DNA of 64,000 nt, taken from Saturnia japonica. Taxonomy: Eukaryota; Arthropoda; Insecta; Lepidoptera; Saturniidae. Shown piece after piece: positions 32,176 through 44,107 of the stretch (positions are counted from its first letter, which is position 1; the number at the start of each line of letters is the position of its first letter). The stretch spans positions 16,678,001-16,742,000 of the forward strand of contig CM065318.1 in the NCBI GenBank assembly GCA_033032175.1, read 5' to 3'. A program made the position numbers and the translations under genes. The notes under the pieces are model-generated. The model searched no databases and had not been told where the DNA came from. It saw only the letters and a program-made list of their open reading frames with translations.

Positions 32176-33879
32176 ATTAGTATATCTAACGGGTTGACCC
32201 GCACAACTTCGTCTACGTCACATAAGAGAGAGAGGGTTAGAGAGAGTGGGAAGTAGGCTGAAACAAATAACAATATTGTCGTACGCACCTACAATACGAT
32301 TTATAGGCGCCGCTCGCCTGCCACATCATTCCGCTAAAATGCACTGGCGTTACATGATTATTATTTTGCTGCGGAGTTATTATAAAACTGTGATATCTCC
32401 TAAGATTTTCATTGAAATCAAATGATGTAAAGAGCAATTTTGTCCATAATTAAATACTTGTGATAAATAACGTATTTATTTCGATAAGGATTAATACCAT
32501 GTTTTATAAAAACACCTTTGCAAATAATGCATTATTTTAGAACAAATTTTATTACCATAAAAAGGTATTACGTCAACCTGAAAAGATAGGGACTATCGCG
32601 ACTTTTTGGACTTTTTAAGTGAAACAATTCCGTCACACATAATTGTTGTGTAACTTTAAACATTTACGCAGCGCACGCAATGGAAACTTTCAAAAGGAAT
32701 AAATTCTCCCCGTTTTTGTAACATTTTTCATTGGTCAAATCGTGATATTATACAGCATATAGCCTTCCTCAATAAATGGGCTATCCAACACTTAAATATT
32801 TTTTCATTCCAACCAGTACTTCCTAAGATTAGCACTTTCAACCAAACAGACAAACTCTTCAGCTTTATTATAATAGTAAACAAATAAGATTACTAGATTT
32901 TAAATTCGGTGTTATTGATACCTATAAATTGTTCATTGAACCAAATAACAATAAATTAATAATCTTAAATTATTAAAAACTAATTTAAATAATAATATAA
33001 TTCATTTGAATATATAACCGCACACCTGCGCGTAACGCGACACCTGGTAGACACCCTACGTAATTAAACAACCATTTATTTTGCCATAAAACGTTATCTT
33101 ATTCAAATATTAGATTTCCGATTTTTAACGGTTTTTTTGCCTCATCGAATGAACTCGAATCGTCTGCTTTGTGATTTTTCCTGAATGCTACGTCAAGCGA
33201 GAATAATTTACATTTGATGATACGTACTAATTTTTACTAAAGTAAATCTAAAATTGATCGCAATTATTTAAAGAGATCATACAATGCCAATTAAAAAACA
33301 CTAAAGCAATTGATATTTGTATTTATGTACATAAAGCATACCTAAACACAAGCTATAAAACTAAAAATACCACCATTAAATCTGTGTTATTCCTAAGTAT
33401 TAGCAAGTGGTAATTGTTTTTTTTTAAATCTACCAAGACACATTTTATTACATTAAAGAGTTTATTAGGAAATAGTTTATTACAATGCTTGCCCACTTGC
33501 GAAGCCCCGAGTGGAACAAACCTATTTATTAGATTTTATGCTATATGGTGAATCGAATCTGCGACCTCCGTGGTCATATAACAATTTTTTTTGTACAATT
33601 ATTGTAAGAAACAATCAGTACTCAGAAACATTATATAAAATAGTAAGTTACAATTCTTATATTATTACACTTATATTTATTGTTGATTTTTATCTTAGTC
33701 GTTTTTTTTACTTGTTTATTGTAACTATTTGTGTATCTAAAAATTTTACTATAATTTTTAAAATGAACATCGTTATGATTAAAATATATATATATATACT
33801 TTTAGCGTTTTGGCCGTAATCTTAACTTATGTTAAATGACTATGTGGCCCAAGACGCTAAGCTAAGCTAACCTTAGTGG
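32176..33879. other. AT-rich DNA, nothing recognised
   Basis: A short AG-rich tract lies at 32225-32252 and a short AT-run at about 33785. The 102-residue hydrophobic frame at 33511-33819 looks like AT-rich chance. A 'gaatcgaatctgcgacctcc' string at about 33550 may be an antisense B-box scrap. Confidence 0.35.
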
Positions 33880-34085
33880 GGGAGAACTGGCTCTCCAGTA
33901 CAGCTGCCGAAACAGCGACAGATTTTTAAGATGGTGCTAGCTAGCCAGACGGGCATTTACAAAATACCCTAGCACCATGCTATGGTTTCATCACGTTTTC
34001 CTTTACCGAAAGCTCGAGGCCCATTGCAGGGATTCGAACTTACGTTATTCGTCGCGGTGTCCATACATACTACCACAGAACCATA
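33880..34085 (-). repeat. SINE-C copy
   Basis: The plus-strand order is 'agtacagctgccgaaacagc', 'gctagctagccagacgggc', 'accctagcaccatgctatgg', 'cgaaagctcgaggcccattg' and 'cagggattcgaacttacg', collinear with 26093-26336. Confidence 0.7.
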
Positions 34086-34574
34086 ATAACATCAATATCT
34101 TGACATGCGTTACAATAGTTTATGACGATGTAATAAATATATAGACACTCGTCCAATACACTTAACGGCTGAATATGTCACTCATTGTAATGCTTCGTAT
34201 ATTTGTAAACTAATTGCTACGCGGAACCATTTGCTATAGGTACTCGTCACATGACCTATCCACTCTAATACTATTTAAGTATAGGTTCTGCGTTCAAATT
34301 ACTACATAAATGGATGGATTTAGATCTCTCGGTGGTCACCGTTGTGTTTGAACTGTGATGTGATATTTTTTTACACTATATTTATTGTTTATAGTCATTA
34401 TCATTTTTAGTGAATGTACAGATAGGGAGTCAATCTCAGATGCACCGTTACTCGCGTAATAATTCAGCCTGTAATACCCTCTTGACAATATAACTAGAGC
34501 TTCGTTAGTTTGGATACGTGAAAAAAATTAATCATGAAAAAGTAAAACAAAAAAAGAAATGCGATACGACTATA

Positions 34575-34880
34575 TGGAACTGCCAGTGGCCGATTAAGTC
34601 CCCATTTGAAGCCACGATATTTAATTGGTAGTATTCAGACACAAAGTCTACGTATGTTCGAATCCTAAAATAAGCCTGGGATTTTAGCATAAGAAAACAA
34701 CACAACCTGATGAAAACCACAGTACGGTGGAAAAGCTTTTTCTAATGCCAGCCTGGCTAGCTACAATATTCAAACAAAATCTGACATCGAGGAGCCCTTA
34801 TACCGGCAGCAAGTTTCTCTAGCCTTAGTGTGTTACTATCTTAGCTCATATCGTCACTTGAGATCAGTTGAGATTTTAGC
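34575..34880 (+). repeat. SINE-C copy
   Basis: 'tacgtatgttcgaatcctaa' contains the B-box. It continues 'aacctgatgaaaaccacag', 'tacggtggaaaagctttttc' and 'tgccagcctggctagct'. It is head to head with the copy at 33880-34085. Confidence 0.6.
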
Positions 34881-34984
34881 CAAACGTCTAACTTATAAAT
34901 AAAAAATATTTCTACTTATTCGTTTCAAAAAGAAAAGCAAGACAATCTGAAACGACGCTGATGCATCAAGGGTTTATTGAATTT

Positions 34985-35175
34985 TAAGGAAAGTATAGAT
35001 ATACCTTGTATAAGTGTAGCGACACCGATATAGCCCATATGCGAGACAAAGGGAGGGATCCTCCGACCAGACGGGTGTTATGTATGGCGGGCTGCTGCCC
35101 AACGATCTGACTACACTGTTAGCTTTAGGGGTCCTGAAGCCGCTGCGGCTTTTACAGATTCAACGGACTTGGCCC
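34985..35175 (+). repeat. Family H fragment
   Basis: 'gacgggtgttatgtatggcg', 'ggctgctgcccaacgatctg', 'ctttaggggtcctgaagccg', and 'ctgcggcttttacagattca'. The last two words tie it to 30720-30840 and 51690-52220. Confidence 0.45.
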
Positions 35176-35235
35176 AATGGTTGTTGTCGGGTTCTTGTAT
35201 ATATCCTCAATTATTCGGTTAATTTCTATATGGCG

Positions 35236-35312
35236 ATGTAGGATGCATCTTATGTGGCGAGATAGATGTCTCTATGTAGGATGCGTCAGTTATGGCGAGG
35301 ATAGATGTCGCT
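35236..35312. repeat. Two-copy imperfect tandem repeat, ~38-bp unit
   Basis: 'atgtaggatgc......ggcgag.atagatgtc' occurs twice in succession (35236-35273 and 35274-35312). Confidence 0.6.
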
Positions 35313-35400
35313 ACATAAGTTTAAGCAAAGTGCCACTCTTTCCTTTCTACCTAACCCAGTAAGGGCATGTCGTGATATAAGATATCACGATTATCTAATA

Positions 35401-35541
35401 CTAGCTTCTCTCCTCAACTTCGTGTTAATCCAGGTTATAAGTTATCTGTGTGCTAGATTTCATTGAAATCCGTTCAGCCGTTTTTACGTGATTGAGTAAC
35501 AAAGAAATAAATAAACTCACTAACGCATTTATAATATTAGA
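35401..35541 (-). mobile_element. Complete ~141-bp Helitron-like element
   Basis: On the minus strand it runs TCTAATATTATAAATGCG .. 'tgttactcaatcacgtaaa' .. 'ggctgaacggatttcaatg' .. 'taacctggattaacac' .. GCTAG. The plus-strand context is A(35400)|CTAGC...TTAGA|T(35542). It has no target duplication and no coding capacity. It has the same architecture and almost the same length as 62588-62727. Confidence 0.7.
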
Positions 35542-35834
35542 TTAATTGCTCAATATCACGAATTAAGCAAAGAAACAGACAGTAATATTTAATGTTTATA
35601 TATAAGTATTCCGCCTTATATAAACAAACTTAATAATAATATAAAATGGAAGAATAATAATATTATTTAGTAGTTTTGTTACAGCTAGTTTTATTTTATT
35701 TTTAGTTAGTTTAATTTTTCTGCGTAAACTGTGTGTTAGCTGCAGAAATAATGTACAACTATTGTAACTGTTGGGTAATCTAACAAAAAAAACTCTGAAA
35801 TTCTGATTAACCTATTTATTCAAATCACAAATGA
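35542..35834. other. AT-rich DNA, nothing recognised
   Basis: No recognised feature. Confidence 0.4.
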
Positions 35835-36134
35835 TCAGATTCCATCACATCGCACCTCAAAACGGTCCGTTTCGTTAAATCGAATGCATTCGATACACGT
35901 CTTTTTATATCGATGAATGTAAATTGAAAATTTATAACTCATTAAACAGTTCCAGGAATAGGTCGAGACGGGCCGGGAGCTGCAGTCGCGCCAGGGGTCG
36001 CTCGTCGCGCCAACCACGATTTCAACTCGAGCAAAATTCTTAGAAGGTCCAAGTACCCGTTGATGTCTTTTGTATAGGTATAGATGATTTTTTAATGTTA
36101 AGATTTTCGGTTTTTTTATTCCCTTCTTTTGCAT
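35835..36134 (-). other. Open frame over a GC-rich patch, unknown
   Basis: A 99-residue minus frame covers a GC-rich core at about 35950-36040. The plus strand is also open over the core. The translation is basic at its start and shows no motif I recognise. A host exon or repeat remnant are both possible; coding status is unproven. Confidence 0.2.
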
Positions 36135-37084
36135 TGTCCGAGACTGTTTATTTTATATTGATGAGATCTTATATTTGTAGTTCATATATAATTTGATTGA
36201 AACTTTTCTACTTTTTCTGAAATATTATTTTGTCATATTTTATAATGTTTAATATTTAAAGTAAAAATAAAGAGAAAAATTATTCTCTACATGTAAATTT
36301 TAATTTTAAATGTACCTCATCGGTACTTAATATTAAGTTATAGTTTCACACCGATTGTTATTTTTAAAAGTTTGTACTCAAATTATATTTTAACTTATTT
36401 TATTTTAAATACAATCCCACTTAATGGTAGGTGATAGTGTAGCCGATGGTGCAGTTGGTGTAAAATTCTACAGAAATTCTGGTTATAGTTTGAGGTTAAA
36501 AATATTTAAAATAAAGAATAAGGCCAGGTAAAAGCAAGCTGATGAAATTATAACAGCGTGTTACGTCATAAACTATTCATAGGTACCTGGTTGTAGAGAA
36601 AGGTGTAAAATATTCGCCCCATTTGTCACCCAATGATGTTTAAATAAGGCTGTTCTAATGCGATCAACGCTTGCATCCAAATAATTTGGACAAATATTGG
36701 ATTCTTTTTATGGTCGGTCTGACAGAAGTTTTTTGTATGCGCCGCGGTGTTAAATCTACTACTTTTAACTCTTTGATTCTATATATTAAAGTGATTTTTT
36801 AGTGCTACGTACATTTTTTGTGCTACAAAATATATAGAGCGTATGTTAATTAGATTTCCTTTATAAAAATTATGTCAGTTGAATCTATTTATTTTAGAAA
36901 AGCATTGAATGCCAAGTCAATATTCTGTAATTTTAGATGAACGAAAAATTTGTAGGTACTTATGTCTTATAAACTTTGTTTGCTTCGTTTTGAAGCAATC
37001 AATAGTGTGCAGTTTTTGTGCGGTCTGGTTTCTTATCTGTGTTTTTAAACCACAAAAGCGTTTTTTGAACCTATGGTTCCTGAC
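36135..37084. other. AT-rich DNA, nothing recognised
   Basis: No recognised feature. The frame 36909-37208 mostly precedes the repeat at 37085 and shows no domain. Confidence 0.4.
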
Positions 37085-37205
37085 ACTGGCACATCATTAT
37101 CATCGACCTTTACCAATCCACTTGTGGACAATGGCCTCTCCCAAGTCTCGCAATCGGATCCGATGTCCGAATTTCGCATCCATAACATTGGCAAATGAGG
37201 GCACT
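37085..37205 (+). repeat. Lepidopteran dispersed repeat fragment
   Basis: 'catcattatcatcgaccttt' then 'cacttgtggacaatggcctc' and 'tcccaagtctcgcaatcgg' follow the pattern of a repeat I know from lepidopteran genomes ('catcatcat... ccactg.tggac.taggcctctcccaag'). An inverted relative occurs at about 52395-52440. Confidence 0.5.
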
Positions 37206-39094
37206 TAAATGCAATAAAGATTATCTGATTTGGTAAATACCATATCGAACCACGTGAAATCGCGTTTCGTATGCCAAGTTAACAAGCTGCGTTTCTTCTA
37301 ATCTGTGGTAGAGAATAAAATAAACGAAAAGTCATAATTTCAAACAAAACAAAACCGTATATTTATGAATATCACAATTTTAATTCCACTTATAATACAA
37401 AAACTTAGATAAAGTTATCAATTTTGTTTTTTCATAATATATAATTGTCACGCTACCTTTCATGTTAGTTAGATACTTATTTAGTGGTATTTTCATGGAG
37501 CTTTACAGTTTGTAAATGTATTTCGTGCATCCGAACCCACGTCATGTGACTCATTATTTTACTGCGTTTTCTCGCAGTGTTATTCTTAACTAAAGAACAC
37601 AACGCAGTGAATACTAAACACGGCTATTTAGAGAGAAAAAAAAAACTAACGTCTGCGACTTCTGTAAAATGATTCATATTTATTTACTCTACAACATTTT
37701 TACCTTTTAATAAGCTTTTATTTAACTTCTATGTTAGTATGTATATGGTCAAATCTGCAACTGAATTTTTAACTACTTCCACTTAACCGTTTGAGCTGAA
37801 ATTTTGAATACTTATGTAACTTCGAAGACAATGCAACAATATAATATTATTGAGCTGATCTGATGACGGACCAGGATACTGGTTATAGCAACGTCTCAAC
37901 AAAACAAAATATCCTCTTCATTTAGGTTTGTTGGATTCATCTCGATAAGTAATATTATACTTCTTTATCGTGATCAGGATATATAAAAGTTTTTTAATAG
38001 GTTACTTTACTTTAATCCATGTAAAAAAAATTAGTAATTTACTCAGCACTTCTTAGACTTGAATGTGTTATATTTAATTCCAGCTATTATAGCTTATATT
38101 TAAAATTCTCATATAGACATCTCAAGCCATATTTTGCAGCGCAGCATGTATTACTGAAATAAAAGTATTTTGTCTTCATAACTTGTTCTGTGTAAAACCT
38201 TTTTACAATTTACTATAACATACTTTATTTTGTTAACGAAGGAGGTAAAGTTTATTGTCATACGTGACATGCATGGAGGGCTATGTATTTAGTTTGATTT
38301 TTAATAGATATTCCATTTTGAAGGTTTGTGTGCCGATAATTTTCTGAAGTTTTTTTGCTTGTTCTACACTTAAGATAAAAATTTGACGAAAAGCCTCTAT
38401 TGATAGTCAGGTGCACTTTTCATTTTAGGTTTAACTGGTTTAGTGCTCTATCGCCATTTTATGATTGCATCACGTTATTTGCCTTCACAGAAAACTCATG
38501 TGATGAATTAATTTAAATTTAATATGTACTAATATGCGTTCTAGTTTGTTTTCATCAATTGTAGAAGGAAAACTAAATCTGTGAGTAAAACCCCATATTA
38601 GAGTCATACAGTATTGAAGAATGTGACGTAAGTGTGACGTAGTATTTATAGTAAATTATTGAGAGTTATGTAATCGTTTGACGCAGTTATACATTTGGGG
38701 TGTAATTTATAACATTTTTTTAATCAATTTCAAACACGATATATCCGTTATTATTTGTAATATATATACACTATTTTCGAAAAAAATCCTAAGTATTTTT
38801 AAATCTATGGTAAATTTGAAAGTAAATAATCAAAAATATTTCATAATATGATTTTATCATGTGCAGAAGATTTGACTCATAAACTTCGATAATGTAGTGA
38901 TGGTTATGTATTATCGATATATTTTTTATGTAACAAGCCAAAACCTTATCACGGATTAGCGGCGGATAGACGAACTGTCAATTTTCCCGTTTTCTTGTGA
39001 CGAAACACTGTTTAACAATATGTTATAGTTAAAATTATAAATAAATATAAAACGACATTTGTTTTCTTTATCTTTAAATTTATAACAAATTAGT
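37206..39094. other. AT-rich DNA, nothing recognised
   Basis: A long stretch without recognised repeats or plausible exons. Confidence 0.4.
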
Positions 39095-39215
39095 GAGATT
39101 CTTGTATATATGTATGTCATCGGTTGCTCAAAAAGGGCTCTAACGATTTTAACGAAATGTTGTATTTAGATAATGTTTAACTTTTCAAGTTTTACTAAGA
39201 CGTAGTGAAACTTTG
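39095..39215 (-). repeat. Non-LTR-like tail unit
   Basis: On the minus strand it contains 'acatttcgttaaaatcgtta', 'gagccctttttgagcaacc' and 'atatatacaagaatctcac', matching the 21104-21428 units. Confidence 0.5.
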
Positions 39216-39699
39216 TCACCCACATTTTTCTTATTAATTAATTATAAATAATCAAATCGATAGAACTTCCTTTAGATTGCTATAGGCGATAAACGTGCGA
39301 TTCGCTTTCTTTTTCAAAATTACGATTTCTATAATCGCGGTTTATAAGGTCGTTAAGAAAGTTATTAAATGGATATAATTGTTTTTAAATATTACAAACT
39401 TTGATTGCGTTAGAAATGATGAATCAATTTGACTATGATCACTGTAATTTCGGTTAATAATAATTAAATGCATTTAACTCCAATTAATATATAAAAAATT
39501 GTATTATTTATGTAAAAAAATACAAAAGTCCATATGGCACAAACTTAAAAAAAAACTTAACATCTTACTTTCGTGCAAAACTGTGGCGCTAATCCAATAT
39601 GCGTTTACGACAGCCTATTTCATGTGGACACGAACACGATTTATATAAAATAAATAAACTATAAATGAATAAATTATATTATATGTTTCTACTCACTTT
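39216..39699. other. AT-rich DNA, nothing recognised
   Basis: No recognised feature. Confidence 0.4.
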
Positions 39700-39930
39700 T
39701 GATTCCGAATAGCAACACAAACACTTTCGCGAGACGACGGAGGAATGAACGAGATGTACCGCGAACGTAAAGCGAGATTACAGGCGTGCGAGCCTCACAG
39801 CGTACGTATCCAGTTTGTGGGCTCGCTACGCGGGTCTGACGTATATAAGAAGGCCGGTGATTGGTCGAGGGGCAAAGCGTTTATAAGCAATGGAAAGCCT
39901 GCTTCAACTTTTGTAATTAATAAGTAGCGA
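39700..39930. promoter_or_regulatory. CpG-rich patch with TATA and inverted CCAAT
   Basis: This CpG-rich island of about 200 bp contains GTATATAAG at 39841-39849 and ATTGG at about 39860-39864. Read on the minus strand, the order is CCAAT then TATATA about 12 bp on, a core-promoter-like order that would start transcription near 39815. The plus frame 39745-39927 (60 residues, ending at TAG) spans it but has no recognisable domain. Either strand could be functional, or neither. Confidence 0.3.
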
Positions 39931-40904
39931 TTTGTGTGACATGTTTTTCGTTAACACGGTATTAGAAAAGCTGGGCGAGATTGGGCCGAGGCGTTTCCAC
40001 CGCCAGATGTTATGCGCTTCTTCGCGATATAAGTCCTTTAATAGGTAGTGTTCAACTTTAGCATCGTTTGAAATATCAATAATCCACTTTATTTTTTATA
40101 AATTCAGTCTACAGTAATAACCCGGCTTACGCTAATTTGGATTTACGTAATTTTTGAAACTTGCATGAAATGACCATTCCAATCTTGATACAAGGGCTTA
40201 GATCAATAAAATTTAAAAAATGTTAAAACTTTAGATAACTTAGTCCTCAACGAAATCTGGGAATAAAAAACACCATACCAAAAGACGCTTTCTTAACTTA
40301 TGTAGCTTTATTTGTATGTGTAAATTATGTCAGCTAGCGCTTTTGCATTTTTAAAACACATACATAAAATAAAATTTGTTGCATTATGTAAGATCTGATT
40401 ATAATTTTTTCTACAAAGTATGTAAAACTGTATCCAGAGTTAAGGAATTTGATTTACACGGTTATCGCTCGGTCCCACCTATCACATAAGTTCAAAGTAT
40501 TATTACTGTATTTACTTGTAGGTAATATCAATCAAAAACTTTTTAAATTCTGAATCCGTTCTAAAACATATACCCACTTTTACATTCTAAGAAATAAAAT
40601 AATCTGCAATATTATACCCGCTCTATGCTTGGTATTCAAACAGAAGATATTTGATGAAATTTAAAATATAGTCGAGTTTAAAAATAAGACGCATGAAAGG
40701 ATTATAAATCTCTAGGAAGCTAAAGCGATTTCCAAGGATAGAGAAAACAGTTGTTACATTCCATTTGTAGTTTATCTTTTTTATAGTCAAAAAAGAACAT
40801 GGTCTGATGGTAGATAACTAAATAACAGTTTAAAAAGGTAACAATCACGTTTTATTATATGTATAACATTATTAAGTATTTTTGTATTTTTTTTATTTTA
40901 GTTT
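39931..40904. other. Mostly AT-rich DNA, nothing recognised
   Basis: No recognised feature. A slightly CpG-richer string sits at about 39970-40030. Confidence 0.4.
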
Positions 40905-41140
40905 TTTTATCGATTTCAAAAAAGGAGTATATTTTTTTAAATTCAATGTTTTTAATTGGGATGTACTTTTTTTTATTAGATTTCAACCATAACTTCTTAG
41001 TTTATGAACCGATTTTTTTTGAAAGGGGATACCTCATGGTTGGTCCCATTTTAATTTCATTATCATTGGACCTTCGACTTCGAAGTTACTTAACTCCGCA
41101 AAATCATTGAAATAAGTTTTCTTTTTGTTCAAAATTGTCT
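40905..41140 (+). repeat. Family D repeat
   Basis: 'cgatttcaaaaaaggagtat', 'ccataacttcttagtttatg', 'ggggatacctcatggttggt', 'cccattttaatttcattatc' and 'ggaccttcgacttcgaagtt', with a T-rich end. The frame 40859-41110 is its by-product. Confidence 0.6.
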
Positions 41141-42889
41141 TGATATAATGTAAGTTTTCTAAAGTAATATTACATCCCACTGCTGGCAGTAAGTGCCTAT
41201 TATATTTGTTTTATACGTATTCTGAGGAATCTGGATAGTTACCGATTTCTAAAAAAATACAGGGAAAATACTGTTTTTGAGTTTATATTATAATCAGCAA
41301 ATTATAACATACAGTTCATGGTATGTATGTACATTAAAATGTAAGAACATCCTTGAAATTGTCTTTGATTGTCTTCTTCATTCTACCACTTAGGCCAACA
41401 AGTATTATTTTTAAAAGTAGCGAGGCGCAATGACGTCACTTTGCTTGGTGATAAACACAGTTAAATACATAAATGACCATAATGAAGTTGGTAAACTAAG
41501 ATTATATCTCGATTGTATATATTGTTAACTATAATATAGACATGCAAATAATAGTTTGTTGATGTAGAATAAACGACACGAGTTCACGGAAATATGAATA
41601 AATAATTCCGGTTTTTAATAACCGGAACTTTTTGTATCGATCGACTTTTTCCCATAAACAATAATGAATTGATTGTAGGTATTACGATAATTAATAGTAG
41701 GTAACCACATCTCTTATCTTCCGGTTTTTATTAAGTACATATATCATAAAAAAATTATCCTTTTTACACCTTCTTTATTAAATAGACGACAACTGCCTAA
41801 GTGCGTTCCTATCACAATATAAAATATTATACCTATGCAAAAAAAAATTCACCAAGAAAAACAATAAAAAGTTATAATATTGCCTGCTATACTATTCAAA
41901 GTACACATCCAAAAGATTAAGTAATATATATTTTTATTTTGTCATTTATAAATCGAAAACATTTTTTGTTTATTTTATTTTTTTGCTTTCAATGCTTTGG
42001 GTTACTCTGATCTAGTTAATTTTACGCATTTTACTTGTAGTAATTAGCAACCAAGTTGTATACCAAAAGAGCAATAGGTACTGTCAGTTTGGATAATATA
42101 GTCATCCTGATTCTATATATTATGTATATTATTATGAGAATAAGGCAACCTACCAAACTGTACCGCAATTATTTGTTCCGAATCATAGACTTCAGTTATC
42201 CATAAATAAATATAAATTTATATAAATATGAATGATTCTCATTTGAGCGTAGATCGGTTAAAGATTCTTATTAGACTTTTCTTCATAATTAATTTTTCAT
42301 TACAGTATATTTAACGTATAGAACAGATGTACAATTAATTTAAAACGAATGAACAATTTAGTATTGTTTAAATAAAAGAAACATCAAATCCGGAACATCA
42401 AGTAAACCGTTGGCCTTTACCAAGCATCAATTCAATGTAAGCCTTTACAAATATACAATAAGATATCATTACGGCACATGTCATAATATTTACCGAACAA
42501 ATAAATGGGCATCTCAATTATCTGATAAGAAACGGGCCTTACATATTGTACATACTGAACATTGTAATATAGTACTACAGTATCTACGAGCGTAATTCTG
42601 AGGGCTCGTGAATTTTAATTATAGGTATCAAAAATTCGCTGCGTCTTTTGTTGGCATGATTCATTCAAATGGAAACTTGATAACTTAATATTAGATCAAA
42701 TTGGCGGGGTTTCCGTCTGCCTAATTTTACTTTTTATTTTTTCGTTCTTCCATTACTCAGTTCGTCAGTGTTTTGAAATTACCAGTCTTATTCAATCGAA
42801 AAGTTGAATTAACGGTATATAGATACCAACTAAACTGCAATACTTTTGTCATGAAAATCATCAGTCATAGTGTTAATATACACTCTTGT
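41141..42889. other. AT-rich DNA; one CRE palindrome
   Basis: TGACGTCA occurs at 41431-41438 in a small GC-richer context ('gcgaggcgcaatgacgtcac'). Nothing else was recognised. Confidence 0.4.
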
Positions 42890-42899
42890 TTCAAAAAGT

Positions 42900-43130
42900 A
42901 AAAAAAAAACCGACTACAATAAAAAACACTTCACAAAAAAAATATTTTTGCTTTTTATTTGATTCTCAAACATCTTACTTACATATTATATAGCCTATGC
43001 CACTCTCACAATTAAGTAAAATCTAAGGACGACTCGTATGCTAAAATCCAACAAGCCGTTAAGCAACAGAGCGTGCCAAAGACATAAAACATAACCCTCC
43101 TATTTCGCAGTCGGATAAAAATATCGCATA
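42900..43130 (+). repeat. Family D' repeat, MITE-like
   Basis: It is collinear with 13380-13655. The ends 'ccgactacaataaaaa' and 'ctatttcgcagtcgg' are inverted with respect to each other over about 8 bp (ccgact.c), as in a MITE with short terminal repeats. Confidence 0.5.
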
Positions 43131-43389
43131 AGTGCCATAACTTAACACTAGCTTAAGGTATATTATTAAATGTATGGGTTAGCTATATGTAAAAAATAAA
43201 ATAATTTAAAACAGTTACACTGGACACACCTATTTTTTTTACATTTCATACAATGGAATTCAAGTACTGTAATGGGAATAGTAGGTAGGTATATAAAATA
43301 TTTTTGTTATGTTTAGAAGTATGATATAATTTTAGGTTATTTTATCATTAAAATTGATGCTTCTAATTATATTAACCCGTAGAGTTCCT

Positions 43390-43655
43390 GTACTGCCTCG
43401 TTAGCCCAGTGGTCGTTAGTGCGACTGCTATGAGCGAGATCCTGGGTTCGAATCCCAGGTCGAGCAAAGTGCTTATGGGATTTTTTCCTATGAAATTCCC
43501 AGTAGCAGCTCGGAGTTTGATTTCATTCCCGATTAATGGCAATAGGCTCGCCCCCTATTACATGGGACCTAAAAACATACTCGGCGAATTGTGGGTATAC
43601 AATTAGTACACCTCTGCCTAACCCTTCGGGGAATACAGGCGTGATGGTATGATGA
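43390..43655 (+). repeat. tRNA-derived SINE-A, best-preserved copy
   Basis: The tRNA-like head has A-box region 'tagcccagtggtcg' (about 43402) and a perfect T-arm CTGGG-TTCGAAT-CCCAG (about 43443-43459). The body has 'cagctcggagtttgatttca', 'aatggcaataggctcgcccc' and 'ctattacatgggacctaaaa'. The 3' end has 'cacctctgcctaacccttcg' and 'aggcgtgatggtatgatg'. The D and anticodon arms do not fold properly, so it is not a tRNA gene. The short direct repeat 'agagttc' on both sides is only a weak target-duplication candidate. Confidence 0.8.
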
Positions 43656-44107
43656 GAGTTCGCTTTCGAAATTGCTTTGAAATTCGTTCAGGCATAAAAA
43701 GATTGCAATCGTAACTGTAGAGTGTACATTGATCGTTAGTTATTTAAGTTTACTTAACAGTTATTTCACTTAACTCCTAAAGTAAAGCACGTGCACTTGA
43801 ATATTGGGTAGTTAACTTAATTTAGTTGATTTCAAAATATGTATATACTGATTTAAAAAAGGCGATTTCCTAAAAAGTCATTTAGTAAATGCGTGGTAGG
43901 CGTAACCAACTTAAATATAAATACCTTATTCTGAAAAGTAACTTCTCCGGCTCATCTAAATTTGTTACCCAATTTCCAACATGAGTGTTGGATTTCGGGA
44001 AATCCAGTGCCTAAATACAAAATCAACACCCTCCACGAATTTCACATTTCTATGCTAAATAGTTTAGACTAGACGCTAAACAATGATGTGTCAGTCACGA
44101 AATATTA
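43656..44107. other. AT-rich DNA, nothing recognised
   Basis: No recognised feature. Confidence 0.4.

Noticed and set aside
33511..33819. 102-residue frame rich in I, F and Y
   Set aside because: Composition follows from AT-rich DNA; there is no domain, and a scrap of a possible SINE lies at its start.
40859..41110. 83-residue hydrophobic frame as a small membrane protein
   Set aside because: Its hydrophobicity comes from T-rich DNA in a family D repeat; no homologous frame is kept in the other copies.
43390..43470. Possible tRNA gene (good T-arm and A-box)
   Set aside because: The D and anticodon arms do not fold and the sequence continues into a SINE body found at two other loci.
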